Origin: an uncultured Faecalibacterium sp.
GTDB lineage: Bacteria; Bacillota; Clostridia; Oscillospirales; Ruminococcaceae
Length of the DNA stretch: 20,959 bases
Assembly: GCA_934547065.1 (NCBI GenBank)
Contig: CAKTEF010000023.1
Coordinates: forward strand, 1-20,959
Reading direction: 5' to 3'
Part shown: piece after piece, positions 14,681 to 20,870 of the stretch
Layout of the letters: each line of letters begins with the position of its first letter
Position numbering within the stretch: position 1 is the stretch's first letter
Translations under genes and position numbers: made by a program
Notes under the pieces: generated by a model
What the model was told of the DNA's origin: nothing
Database searches by the model: none
What the model saw: the letters and a program-made list of their open reading frames with translations, nothing else

Positions 14681-14734
14681 GAACCTGCCGCAGAAATGCG
14701 GCAAGGCACTGTACATACGGCAGGCGGTTTGGTC

Positions 14735-14758
14735 TCTCACTTCCGAAAGGGGGTGAGA
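14735..14758 (+). promoter_or_regulatory. Hairpin sequestering the Shine-Dalgarno of the small ORF
   Basis: TCTCACTTCC (14735-14744), loop GAAA, then GGGGGTGAGA (14749-14758): a 10-bp stem with two G-U pairs. It contains the whole ribosome site AAAGGGGGTGA and the A of the first ATG, so translation should be off while it is folded. Confidence 0.75.
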
Positions 14759-14823
14759 TGATGCCGATTCCTTTGACGTTCCATCTGTTTGGACTTACGT
14801 TCACGCTTCGGATCAAAAAGTAA
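14758..14823 (+). CDS. 21-codon ORF, candidate type I toxin peptide
   Basis: The peptide begins MMPIPLTFHLFG and ends LTFTLRIKK: a short apolar stretch with a basic tail, too short for a standard membrane helix but able to associate with membranes. I do not recognise the family. It is supported as a real gene by an almost perfect ribosome site (AAAGGGGGTGA), a promoter at a suitable distance, the hairpin that buries the ribosome site, and a terminator that overlaps its stop codon. A second ATG at 14761 could also be used. From memory, small holin-like toxin RNAs of Clostridia have the same TCTCACTTCC...GGTGAG hairpin and ACCGCCACC...GGTGACGGT terminator with a different peptide between. Function is inferred, not shown. 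Confidence 0.6.
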   Translation: MMPIPLTFHLFGLTFTLRIKK

Positions 14824-14909
14824 AACCGCCACCTTGGCCGAGGTGACGGTTTTGATTTGAAACCCTAATCTCGAAAGAGGCCAAACCGCTTGTTGCAGTG
14901 CCTTTTTCT
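14815..14909 (-). ncRNA. Candidate antisense antitoxin RNA
   Basis: Expected product of the consensus minus-strand promoter at 14916-14944: about 95 bases, starting near 14909 and ending after the hairpin at 14822-14853, whose minus-strand side is followed by TTTTACTTTTT. It would be fully complementary to the 3' end of the small-ORF mRNA, including its last codons and terminator. No ORF is evident in it. Ends are predicted from promoter and terminator only. Confidence 0.55.
14822..14858. terminator. Shared bidirectional terminator of the small-ORF module
   Basis: AAAACCG (14822-14828) pairs with CGGTTTT (14847-14853) and CACCT (14830-14834) with AGGTG (14841-14845), one C-A mismatch, loop TGGCCG. 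T-rich sequence follows on both strands (TTTTGATTT on plus, TTTTACTTTTT on minus), so both RNAs can end here. The loop contains GGCC and could start kissing between the two RNAs. Confidence 0.8.
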
Positions 14910-14915
14910 GTTTTG

Positions 14916-14944
14916 ATTATAACGCATCGCCGTGGTTCTGTCAA
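14916..14944 (-). promoter_or_regulatory. Fully consensus antisense promoter
   Basis: Minus strand: TTGACA (14944-14939), exactly 17 bases, TATAAT (14921-14916). It lies just past the stop codon of the MFS gene, on the same strand, and faces only the small-ORF module; no protein gene on this strand could be served by it. Confidence 0.85.
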
Positions 14945-14969
14945 GGAGTACGGCGGTGCGTTTTTTGCA

Positions 14970-16169
14970 TCAGCTTTGGCGCTTTCCGGCCAGCACCGCG
15001 CCGCTGAGCGCCACCACGGCACCCAGCACGGCAAGGCCCGCCCCGGCCTGGCCGAACACATCCCCCACAGCGCCCACCAGCGGGCTGGCCGGGATCATCA
15101 GCAGGCTGTACGCCATGCTGTCGATACTGATGATGGTGGCCCGTTGATCGCTGGGGATGCTGTCGTTCAGCTTCTGGCTCTCGTGCAGGAGGTAGACCTC
15201 CAGAACGCCCTGCACCAGCATCATGCCCAGGATGCCGCCCCACGCGGGGGCCGCACCCACCAGGACCGTGCCCGCGCCGCACAGCAAAGCGCACGCGGCA
15301 TAAAACCGCCGCATGGAGCAAAAGCGGACCCGGCGGCCGATCTCGGTGCCCAGCACGCAGGCCAGGCCGCCCAGCAGCAGGGGAACGAACAGCACCTCGG
15401 TGGGCCAGCCCAGCTCAATGAGCCGCTGCTGCAAAAACATTTTGGTCAGATAGCTGGGCACGCTGATCAGGGCGCTGGATGCAATGAGCTTGACCGCCAG
15501 CGGGTTTGCGTGCAGGATGTGCAGGCTGTCCCGCACCAGCCGGCAGAACTGCTCCGGCAGGCTGCGCAGGGACTGCGTTTCCCGGTTGGCCTGTGCCTCG
15601 GTGACGATGGGCTCCGCAAGCAGCATATTGGCAAGAGCGGAGGTGGCCTCAAAGGCGGCGTTCAGCAGGTAAAAGCCTGCAAAGCCGAGGAACCGGTTCA
15701 AAAGGCTTGCCAGTGAGCCGACGGCATTGGCCAGCATCGAGATCTGGGAGCTGTTGGCGGATACTTGAAGGTAGGCTTCTTCACGGCCTTCCTGCTTCAG
15801 GCTGTCGTAGACCAGGGCTGTGGAGGTGCCGGAGAACATGGTCATGGCCAGTGCGTTCAGCCCCATGGCAAAGCAGACGGAAAACAGGTTGGACGCAAAC
15901 GCCATCAGCAAGCTTTGCGCGACCATGCACGCCCCGCCGAACACGATGGCCTTTTTACGGCCCAAAAGGTCCGCTGCCATGCCGCTGGGCACTTCGCACA
16001 GCAGGCTGATGACATGGAATACGCTCTCGGCCAGGCCGATCTCCCACAACGAAAAGCCTCGTGCCGCCAGCAGCGCCACCCACACGGCATCCGTGATGCG
16101 CAGGCCGGAGAAGAAATCGGAAGTGTAAATGCAGCCAAGCTGCTTTTTCAGATTGAGTTTATGATCCAT
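14970..16169 (-). CDS. MFS transporter, 12 membrane segments
   Basis: A 399-residue integral membrane protein of the major facilitator superfamily, probably a proton-driven exporter. Seen: about twelve hydrophobic segments, and the loop 2-3 signature AADLLGRKKAIVFGG (the MFS G-x-x-x-D-x-x-GRK motif) near residues 65-79. A hydrophilic central loop (about 185-210, ETQSLRSLPEQFCRLV) separates the halves. The start at 16169 has GAAAGGGTG upstream; an in-frame ATG at 16196 was rejected. The substrate cannot be named; multidrug efflux is possible. It has an unusually long upstream region containing repeats and a structured RNA with a 14-codon ORF (16415-16622) on the same strand, suggesting possible attenuation control. 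Confidence 0.87.
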   Translation of the reverse strand: MDHKLNLKKQLGCIYTSDFFSGLRITDAVWVALLAARGFSLWEIGLAESVFHVISLLCEVPSGMAADLLGRKKAIVFGGACMVAQSLLMAFASNLFSVCFAMGLNALAMTMFSGTSTALVYDSLKQEGREEAYLQVSANSSQISMLANAVGSLASLLNRFLGFAGFYLLNAAFEATSALANMLLAEPIVTEAQANRETQSLRSLPEQFCRLVRDSLHILHANPLAVKLIASSALISVPSYLTKMFLQQRLIELGWPTEVLFVPLLLGGLACVLGTEIGRRVRFCSMRRFYAACALLCGAGTVLVGAAPAWGGILGMMLVQGVLEVYLLHESQKLNDSIPSDQRATIISIDSMAYSLLMIPASPLVGAVGDVFGQAGAGLAVLGAVVALSGAVLAGKRQS

Positions 16170-16260
16170 GGGAAACACCCTTTCTTTTATGATCAACAGA
16201 AATGAGTGTCCCTTTTGTAAAACTTTGAGCTTATGCTTTGTAGGAAAAGCAGTTTTTGTT

Positions 16261-16307
16261 TCACCTCATCAGTCTGCTGCGCAGACAGCTTCCCCAGAGG
16301 GGAAGCC
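16261..16307 (-). repeat. Extragenic repeat, type B, reversed
   Basis: TCACCTCATCAGTCTGCTGC, GCAGACAGC and TTCCCCAGAGGGGAAGCC, the reverse complement of the unit at 220-280 (the CAGTCTGCTGCGCAGACAG hairpin is identical). It lies in the leader of the MFS gene. Confidence 0.75.
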
Positions 16308-16352
16308 GATTGCTGCTCTCGGTCAGCTGGTGCTGAATCTGGGAGATGCGTT

Positions 16353-16407
16353 GCCTCTCCCCTTTGGGAGAGGTGGCATTGCGAAGCAATGACGGAGAGG
16401 GCGAGGC
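16353..16407 (+). repeat. Extragenic repeat, type A (short form)
   Basis: GCCTCTCCC...GGGAGAGG, TGGCATTGCGAAGCAATGACGG is split between the two hairpins, and AGAGGGCGAGG closes it. It matches 2538-2594 closely apart from the compensatory changes in the second stem (TTGCGAAGCAA here, AACGCGCCAGCGTT there). Confidence 0.75.
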
Positions 16408-16414
16408 CGCTCCC

Positions 16415-16450
16415 AAAACAAAAGCGCCCCATAGCAAAGCTACGCGGCGC
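16415..16450 (-). terminator. Terminator or attenuator of the MFS leader RNA
   Basis: Minus strand: GCGCCGCGTAGC (16450-16439), loop, GCTATGGGGCGC (to 16424), then TTTTGTTTT (16423-16415). The stem has 11 pairs and one mismatch. It lies about 245 bases before the MFS start codon. Confidence 0.7.
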
Positions 16451-16590
16451 ACAAATCACGGCTCCACGTTCTGCTGAAAGTTACAAAAGGGTACACTTCG
16501 AGCCGGAAAAGCTTAGGGCTGTCCTTTTTGAAAGAACACGCGACCGTTCCAACCCATCCGGGTGTACCCTCCTTTCAGAAAAACGTTGTA
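16424..16590 (-). ncRNA. Structured leader or small RNA upstream of the MFS gene
   Basis: A candidate transcript from the promoter at 16594-16622 to the terminator at 16415-16450. CTGAAAG (16578-16572) and GGGTACAC (16569-16562) near the 5' end pair with GTGTACCC (16496-16489) and CTTTCAG (16480-16474). This encloses a 14-codon ORF and inner stems CCGGA/TCCGG and GGGTT/AGCCC. The outer stem buries the ORF's ribosome site. I do not recognise it as a named RNA family. It may be an attenuator for the MFS gene or a free small RNA. Confidence 0.45.
16513..16557 (-). CDS. 14-codon ORF, candidate leader peptide
   Basis: Encodes MGWNGRVFFQKGQP. GAAAGGAGGG ends 9 bases before the ATG, an ideal ribosome site, and the same bases form the outer stem of the leader RNA. 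The stop is followed by the second half of that stem and then a terminator. This is the order expected if ribosome stalling or pausing on a short peptide decides whether transcription reaches the MFS gene, but no stalling motif is recognised. Confidence 0.4.
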   Translation of the reverse strand: MGWNGRVFFQKGQP

Positions 16591-16593
16591 TTA

Positions 16594-16622
16594 ACCATAC
16601 CATACCCCGCCCCAAAACACAA
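16594..16622 (-). promoter_or_regulatory. Possible promoter of the MFS leader RNA
   Basis: Minus strand: TTGTGT (16622-16617), 17 bases, TATGGT (16599-16594). A second TATGGT five bases upstream pairs with TTGCTT at 16 bases. Both -10 boxes are weak. Confidence 0.35.
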
Positions 16623-16660
16623 GCAAAAACGCAAAAGTTGTGCAAAAATCACGCCCCGGC

Positions 16661-16689
16661 TTGCAAACCGGACAAAAGTGTGGTAAGAT
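16661..16689 (+). promoter_or_regulatory. Promoter of the pheST T-box transcript
   Basis: TTGCAA (16661-16666), 17 bases, TAAGAT (16684-16689) with an extended TGG. Transcription would begin about 16696, shortly before the T-box stem I. Confidence 0.6.
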
Positions 16690-16724
16690 GACTTACGGTT
16701 TCATAAACCTGAATATCTTGAAAC

Positions 16725-17011
16725 GCAGCGACGGAGAGAGTACGCACACACTGCCACAGCAAAGAGAGAAGCTTCACCGGCTGAAAGGGCTTCCGCGTGG
16801 GTGGGTGCCGAAGTTCGCTCCCGAGCGGCCTGCACGAACAGCCTTTTGGCCCAGTAGCACAGGACGGTGCGCCCCGTTACGGCGTTTGAGAGCCGCCCGG
16901 CCTTGTGCGGGCGGAAACCGGGTGGTACCGCGGAGCAGTGTTTGAATGTTCAAAGGCTTCGTCCCTTTTGTCCGGCCAGCAATGGCCCGGCAGGGGGACG
17001 GGGCCTTTTTT
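16725..17011 (+). promoter_or_regulatory. T-box leader, phenylalanine-specific
   Basis: A tRNA-sensing leader that lets transcription proceed when uncharged tRNA-Phe accumulates. Seen: the stem I features GCGACGGAGAGAGTACGC and AAAGAGAGAAGC, a specifier-loop region GAAGTTCGCTCCCGAGC with TTC (Phe) at 16814-16816, and the T-box core GGGTGGTACCGCGG near 16920-16933. The overlapping terminator at 16955-17011 follows. The specifier matches the downstream gene, pheS, which supports the reading. Confidence 0.93.
16955..17011 (+). terminator. T-box regulated terminator before pheS
   Basis: GGCTTCGTCCC (16955-16965) pairs with GGGACGGGGCC (16995-17005, two G-U pairs) with a GC-rich inner hairpin between, followed by six T (17006-17011). 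Confidence 0.9.
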
Positions 17012-17057
17012 ACTGCCCCGCTTTCAAAACACGAACACAAAAAAGGAGAGAATTTCC

Positions 17058-18080
17058 ATGCAAGCAATGATCGACGAGCTGGCCAAACAGGCCGCAGAAA
17101 GCCTCGGTCAGGTCTCCTCGAAGGAGACGCTGGCCACGTTCTGGCAGGAATATCTGAGCAAAAACGGCAAGATCCCTGCCCTGATGAAGAACCTGCGCAG
17201 CGTTGCGCCCGAAGAACGCCCCGCCATGGGCAAGATCATCAACGAGCTCAAGGCCAAGGTGCAGGCAGACTACGATGCCGCCGCCGCCAAGGTCAAGGAA
17301 GCCGAGCTGGCAGCCCGCAATGCCGCTGAAACGGTGGACATCACCCTGCCCGCCAAGACCCGCGCCGTGGGCGGCCTGCACCCGCTGACGCTGGTCACCA
17401 ACCAGATCATCGACGTGTTTTCCGGCATGGGCTTTGCCGTAGCCGATGCCCCGGAGATCGAGGACGACGACCACAACTTTACCCGCCTGAACGTGCCCAA
17501 GGATCACCCCGCACGCGACATGCAGGATACGTTCTACCTGTCCGATGAGTTCCTGCTCCGCACCCAGACCTCCGGCGGCCAGATCCGCACCATGGACAGC
17601 CAGAAGCCGCCCATCAAGGTGCTGATCCCCGGCCGCGTCTTCCGCTCCGACTCCGATGCCACCCACAGCCCCATGTTCCACCAGATGGAGGGCCTGGTCG
17701 TGGATAAGGGCATCACCCTGGGCGATTTGCAGGGCGCACTGAACACATTTGTGCAGAAGCTGTTCGGTGCCGACACCCGTACCCGCCTGCGCCCCTCGTA
17801 CTTCCCGTTCACGGAGCCGAGTGTTGAGGTGGACGTGAGCTGCTTTGAGTGCCACGGCAAGGGCTGCCCGCTGTGCAAGCACACCGGCTGGATCGAGGTG
17901 CTGGGCGGCGGCGTTGTCAACCGCAAGGTGCTGGAAAACTGCAACATCGACCCGGACGAATACTCCGGTTTTGCATTCGGCATCGGCATCGAGCGGATCG
18001 CCATGCTGAAATACGGCATCAACAACATCGGCCTGATGTTTGAGAACAATCTGGAATTCCTCAAGCAGTTCCATGAATAA
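17058..18080 (+). CDS. pheS: Phenylalanyl-tRNA synthetase alpha subunit
   Basis: A 340-residue catalytic subunit of the heterotetrameric enzyme that charges tRNA-Phe. Seen: an N-terminal coiled coil (about 1-95), then motif 2 region HSPMFHQMEGLVVD, RPSYFPFTEPSVEVDVSC, and motif 3 GFAFGIGIERIAML, as in class II synthetases. A small cysteine cluster (CFECHGKGCPLCKHTGW) precedes motif 3; this is common in bacterial PheS. AAAGGAGAG lies before this ATG. An in-frame ATG at 16905 falls inside the T-box and was rejected. The next gene starts 18 bases on. Confidence 0.97.
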   Translation: MQAMIDELAKQAAESLGQVSSKETLATFWQEYLSKNGKIPALMKNLRSVAPEERPAMGKIINELKAKVQADYDAAAAKVKEAELAARNAAETVDITLPAKTRAVGGLHPLTLVTNQIIDVFSGMGFAVADAPEIEDDDHNFTRLNVPKDHPARDMQDTFYLSDEFLLRTQTSGGQIRTMDSQKPPIKVLIPGRVFRSDSDATHSPMFHQMEGLVVDKGITLGDLQGALNTFVQKLFGADTRTRLRPSYFPFTEPSVEVDVSCFECHGKGCPLCKHTGWIEVLGGGVVNRKVLENCNIDPDEYSGFAFGIGIERIAMLKYGINNIGLMFENNLEFLKQFHE

Positions 18081-18098
18081 GAGGGGAGAGAGCAAACA

Positions 18099-20510
18099 AT
18101 GAAAGTACCGTTCAGTTGGTTGAAAGAACTTGTCGATATTGATGTGACGGCCCAGGAGCTGGAGGAAAAGCTCTTTTCCTGCGGCTTTGAGGTCGAGGAG
18201 CTGATCCCGCTGGATGCCGGCATCAGCAAGGTGGTCGTCGGTAAGATCGTGGAGATGGAAAAGCAGGAGGGAACCCACCTGACCAAGTGTGTGGTGGACT
18301 GCGGCGACTACGGCCACGACATCCGCATCAGCACCGGTGCCTCCAATATGAAGCTGGGCGACTGCGTGCCCGCTGCTCTGGATGGCTCCACCCTGCCCGG
18401 CGGCATCAAGATCAAGGCCCGCAAGATGCAGGGCGTGGAGTCCAACGGCATGCTCTGCTCCGGCGAGGAGCTGGGCCTGAACGAGGACTTGTTCCCCGGC
18501 TCGGAGGTCTACGGCCTGCTCATCCTGCCGGAGGACTCCGTCCCCGGCACCGACATTGCCCCGGTGGTGGGTCTGGATGACTACATCTTTGATATCTCCA
18601 TTACCGCAAACCGCCCGGATTGCCAGTCCGTGCTGGGCATTGCGCGTGAAGTTTCTGCGATCCTGGGTAAACCCCTGCACATGCCCGCCATGGATTACAA
18701 GGCCGTCTGCGAGCCGGATGCGCCCATCACCGTCAAGGTGGAAGCCCCGGACCTGTGCCCCCGCTACATGGCACACTATGTGCGCAACATCCGCATGGGC
18801 GAGTCTCCCCGCTGGATGAAGCGCCACCTGGCGCTGTGCGGTCTGCGCTCCATCAGCAATGTGGTCGATATCACCAACCACACCCTGCTGGAAATGGGCC
18901 AGCCCATGCACGCCTTTGACCTGAACAAGGTGGCCGGACGCACCATTGATGTGCGCCGCGCTCACGAGGGCGAGAAGATCGTCACCCTGGACGAGAAAGA
19001 ATTCACCCTGAACCCCAACAACCTGGTCATCTGCGATGCCGAAAAGCCGGTGGCTCTGGCCGGCATCATGGGCGGTGCCAACTCCGGCATGGACGAGAAC
19101 ACCACCAGCCTGCTGTTCGAGTGCGCCACCTTTGCCCGCGACAGCGTTCGTAAGACCAGCCGTGCCCTGGGCCAGAACAGCGATTCTTCCGCCCGCTATG
19201 AAAAGGGCGTGGACCGCCACTCTCCGGAGCTGGGCCTGGCCCGTGCTCTGCATCTGATCCAGGAGCTGGACTGCGGCGACATCACCACGCTGGAATATGA
19301 CCTGACCGATGGCCGTCCGCTGGAGCGCAAGCACATCGTTACCACCCCGGCCAAGATCTGCGGCGTGCTGGGCATCACGGTACCCGATCAGACCATGATC
19401 GACATTCTGCAGCGCCTGGAGTTCACCGTGGACGTGCAGGCGGACGGCAGCTGGGACGTTTCGGCCCCGCTTTACCGTGAGGACGTGGACGGTTTCCCGG
19501 ATCTGGCCGAGGAAGTCATCCGCGAGTACGGCTACGACCACATCGTGCCTACGTTCCTGAACACCGCCGCTGTGACCAACGGCGGCCTGAACGACGCTCA
19601 GAAGAAGCAGCTCAAGACCAAGCGCCTGTTGGCGGCCCAGGGCTTCTATGAGGCTTCTACCCTGGCCTTCTACTCCAACGCTGAGTTCGACATGCTGCAC
19701 ATCCCGGCGGAGGACGAGGCCCGCAAGGCCATCCGCATCCTGAACCCCATCAGCGAGAACCTGTCCGTCATGCGTACCCTGCTGACCCCCTCGATGCTGA
19801 ACGTCATCGTGGACAACCTCAAAAAGGGCAACGCCGAGGGCCGCTTGTTTGAGCTGGCCCCGGTCTACCTGGCGAAGGAACTGCCCATCAACGAGCATCC
19901 GCATGAGCGCCAGACCCTGTGCATCGGTGCATTCGGCCCGGAGGAGGATTTCTTCACCGTCAAGGGCGCTCTGGAAGCTCTGGCTGCCGGGTTCGGCCTG
20001 CACTTTGAGTACCGGCGTGAAGCAGCATCCTGGCTGCACCCCGGCATCAGTGCTGCCGTTTATTGCAGCGGCAAGCGCCTGGGCGTGTTCGGCAAGCTCT
20101 CCAACGAGATCAACGGGGAACTGGAGATCGCAAAGGAGCAGAAAGACAGCCAGAACATCTATCTGGGCGAGCTGGACTACGAGGGCCTGATGTCCTGTGT
20201 GGACGGTGAGCTTCGCTATCAGCCGCTCAGCCCCTATGCCGTGGTCAAACGCGACCTGGCTCTGGTTTGTGACGAAAAGACCGCCTGCGGCGAGATCGAG
20301 GAGACGATCCGAAAAGCCAGCCCGCTGGTCAGCGAGGTCAAGCTGTTCGATATCTACCGCGGTGCAAACCTTGGCGAGGGCAAAAAGAGCATGGCGTTCA
20401 CCCTGTCTCTGTCTGACCCGAAGAAGGAAGTCTCCGCAGAAGAAGTGGAGCGCGTGGTCAAGAAGATCCTCGGCAACCTGAAGTTCAAGCTGGGCATCGA
20501 GATCCGCTAA
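18099..20510 (+). CDS. pheT: Phenylalanyl-tRNA synthetase beta subunit
   Basis: An 803-residue partner of PheS. Seen: N-terminal MKVPFSWLKELVDI, the EMAPII-like tRNA-binding domain (about 40-150, with CVVDCGDYGHDIRISTGASN), and the B3/B4 editing region (about 200-400, with DITNHTLLEMGQPMHAFD). The B5 DNA-binding-like domain follows (about 405-480), then the catalytic-like core, and the C-terminal FDX-ACB anticodon-binding domain (about 710-803, YPLSPYAVVKRDLAL-like QPLSPYAVVKRDLALV). The length is normal for bacteria. GAGGGGAGAG precedes the ATG. It is co-transcribed with pheS under the T-box. Confidence 0.97.
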   Translation: MKVPFSWLKELVDIDVTAQELEEKLFSCGFEVEELIPLDAGISKVVVGKIVEMEKQEGTHLTKCVVDCGDYGHDIRISTGASNMKLGDCVPAALDGSTLPGGIKIKARKMQGVESNGMLCSGEELGLNEDLFPGSEVYGLLILPEDSVPGTDIAPVVGLDDYIFDISITANRPDCQSVLGIAREVSAILGKPLHMPAMDYKAVCEPDAPITVKVEAPDLCPRYMAHYVRNIRMGESPRWMKRHLALCGLRSISNVVDITNHTLLEMGQPMHAFDLNKVAGRTIDVRRAHEGEKIVTLDEKEFTLNPNNLVICDAEKPVALAGIMGGANSGMDENTTSLLFECATFARDSVRKTSRALGQNSDSSARYEKGVDRHSPELGLARALHLIQELDCGDITTLEYDLTDGRPLERKHIVTTPAKICGVLGITVPDQTMIDILQRLEFTVDVQADGSWDVSAPLYREDVDGFPDLAEEVIREYGYDHIVPTFLNTAAVTNGGLNDAQKKQLKTKRLLAAQGFYEASTLAFYSNAEFDMLHIPAEDEARKAIRILNPISENLSVMRTLLTPSMLNVIVDNLKKGNAEGRLFELAPVYLAKELPINEHPHERQTLCIGAFGPEEDFFTVKGALEALAAGFGLHFEYRREAASWLHPGISAAVYCSGKRLGVFGKLSNEINGELEIAKEQKDSQNIYLGELDYEGLMSCVDGELRYQPLSPYAVVKRDLALVCDEKTACGEIEETIRKASPLVSEVKLFDIYRGANLGEGKKSMAFTLSLSDPKKEVSAEEVERVVKKILGNLKFKLGIEIR

Positions 20511-20531
20511 TTCTATTATATAAGTAATAGA

Positions 20532-20566
20532 AGGCCGTCTGTGCAGGAATGCGCAGGCGGCCTTTT
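20532..20566 (+). terminator. Terminator of pheST
   Basis: 13-bp stem AGGCCGTCTGTGC (20532-20544) with GCGCAGGCGGCCT (20551-20563), two G-U pairs, loop AGGAAT, then TTT. It is 22 bases after the pheT stop. Confidence 0.9.
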
Positions 20567-20652
20567 GTGCTCTCCATCGGAAGATGAAAGAAACACCCGG
20601 CGGGGGAGATGAAGCAAAATCAAATTTGTTTCAAAAAACCTGTCAAAAAGTG

Positions 20653-20681
20653 TTGACATCTCCCCGGCTATGTGGTATTAT
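20653..20681 (+). promoter_or_regulatory. rRNA-operon-like promoter P1
   Basis: TTGACA (20653-20658), 17 bases, TATTAT (20676-20681). The stretch upstream (20615-20650) is A/T rich with AAATCAAATTTG and CAAAAAACC, resembling an UP element. Confidence 0.75.
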
Positions 20682-20835
20682 ACTTGAGCGCCAAGCGCCG
20701 AGCGAAAGAATGACTTCTGAAAGCCCGGCAGGAAGCCTTTGAAAAGAACCAATAGACGTTGAAAACACCGGCTGATACCGAGATGCTCCAAGCGTTCCAA
20801 GTTCAGAAAAGTTCAAAAGCTTCGAAAAAAAGAAC

Positions 20836-20864
20836 TTGACAAAAAACCACTTCGGTGGTAAAAT
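20836..20864 (+). promoter_or_regulatory. rRNA-operon-like promoter P2
   Basis: TTGACA (20836-20841), 17 bases, TAAAAT (20859-20864). The spacer contains the perfect stem ACCAC/GTGGT around TTCG, so the region between the two boxes can form a short hairpin. P1 and P2 are 183 bases apart, as in other Firmicutes rRNA operons with tandem promoters. Confidence 0.75.
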
Positions 20865-20870
20865 AAACAA

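Larger units (their letters stand above)
14724..14889. repeat. 14-bp inverted repeats bracketing the small-ORF module
   Basis: GCGGTTTGGTCTCT (14724-14737) and AGAGGCCAAACCGC (14876-14889) are reverse complements with one mismatch. Because the two RNAs of this locus run in opposite directions, both contain nearly the same GCGGTTTGGYCTCT near their 5' parts. Confidence 0.75.

Noticed and set aside
16415..16590. 6S RNA
   Set aside because: The length and rod-like fold are roughly right, but the outer stem spans only about 105 bases, the interior has a ribosome site and ORF, and no conserved central bubble was recognised.
17010..20039. A 1009-codon minus-strand frame opposite pheS and pheT
   Set aside because: It lies wholly opposite two genuine genes, has repetitive His/Gly/Leu/Val-rich composition typical of the antisense of GC-rich coding sequence, and shows no ribosome site.
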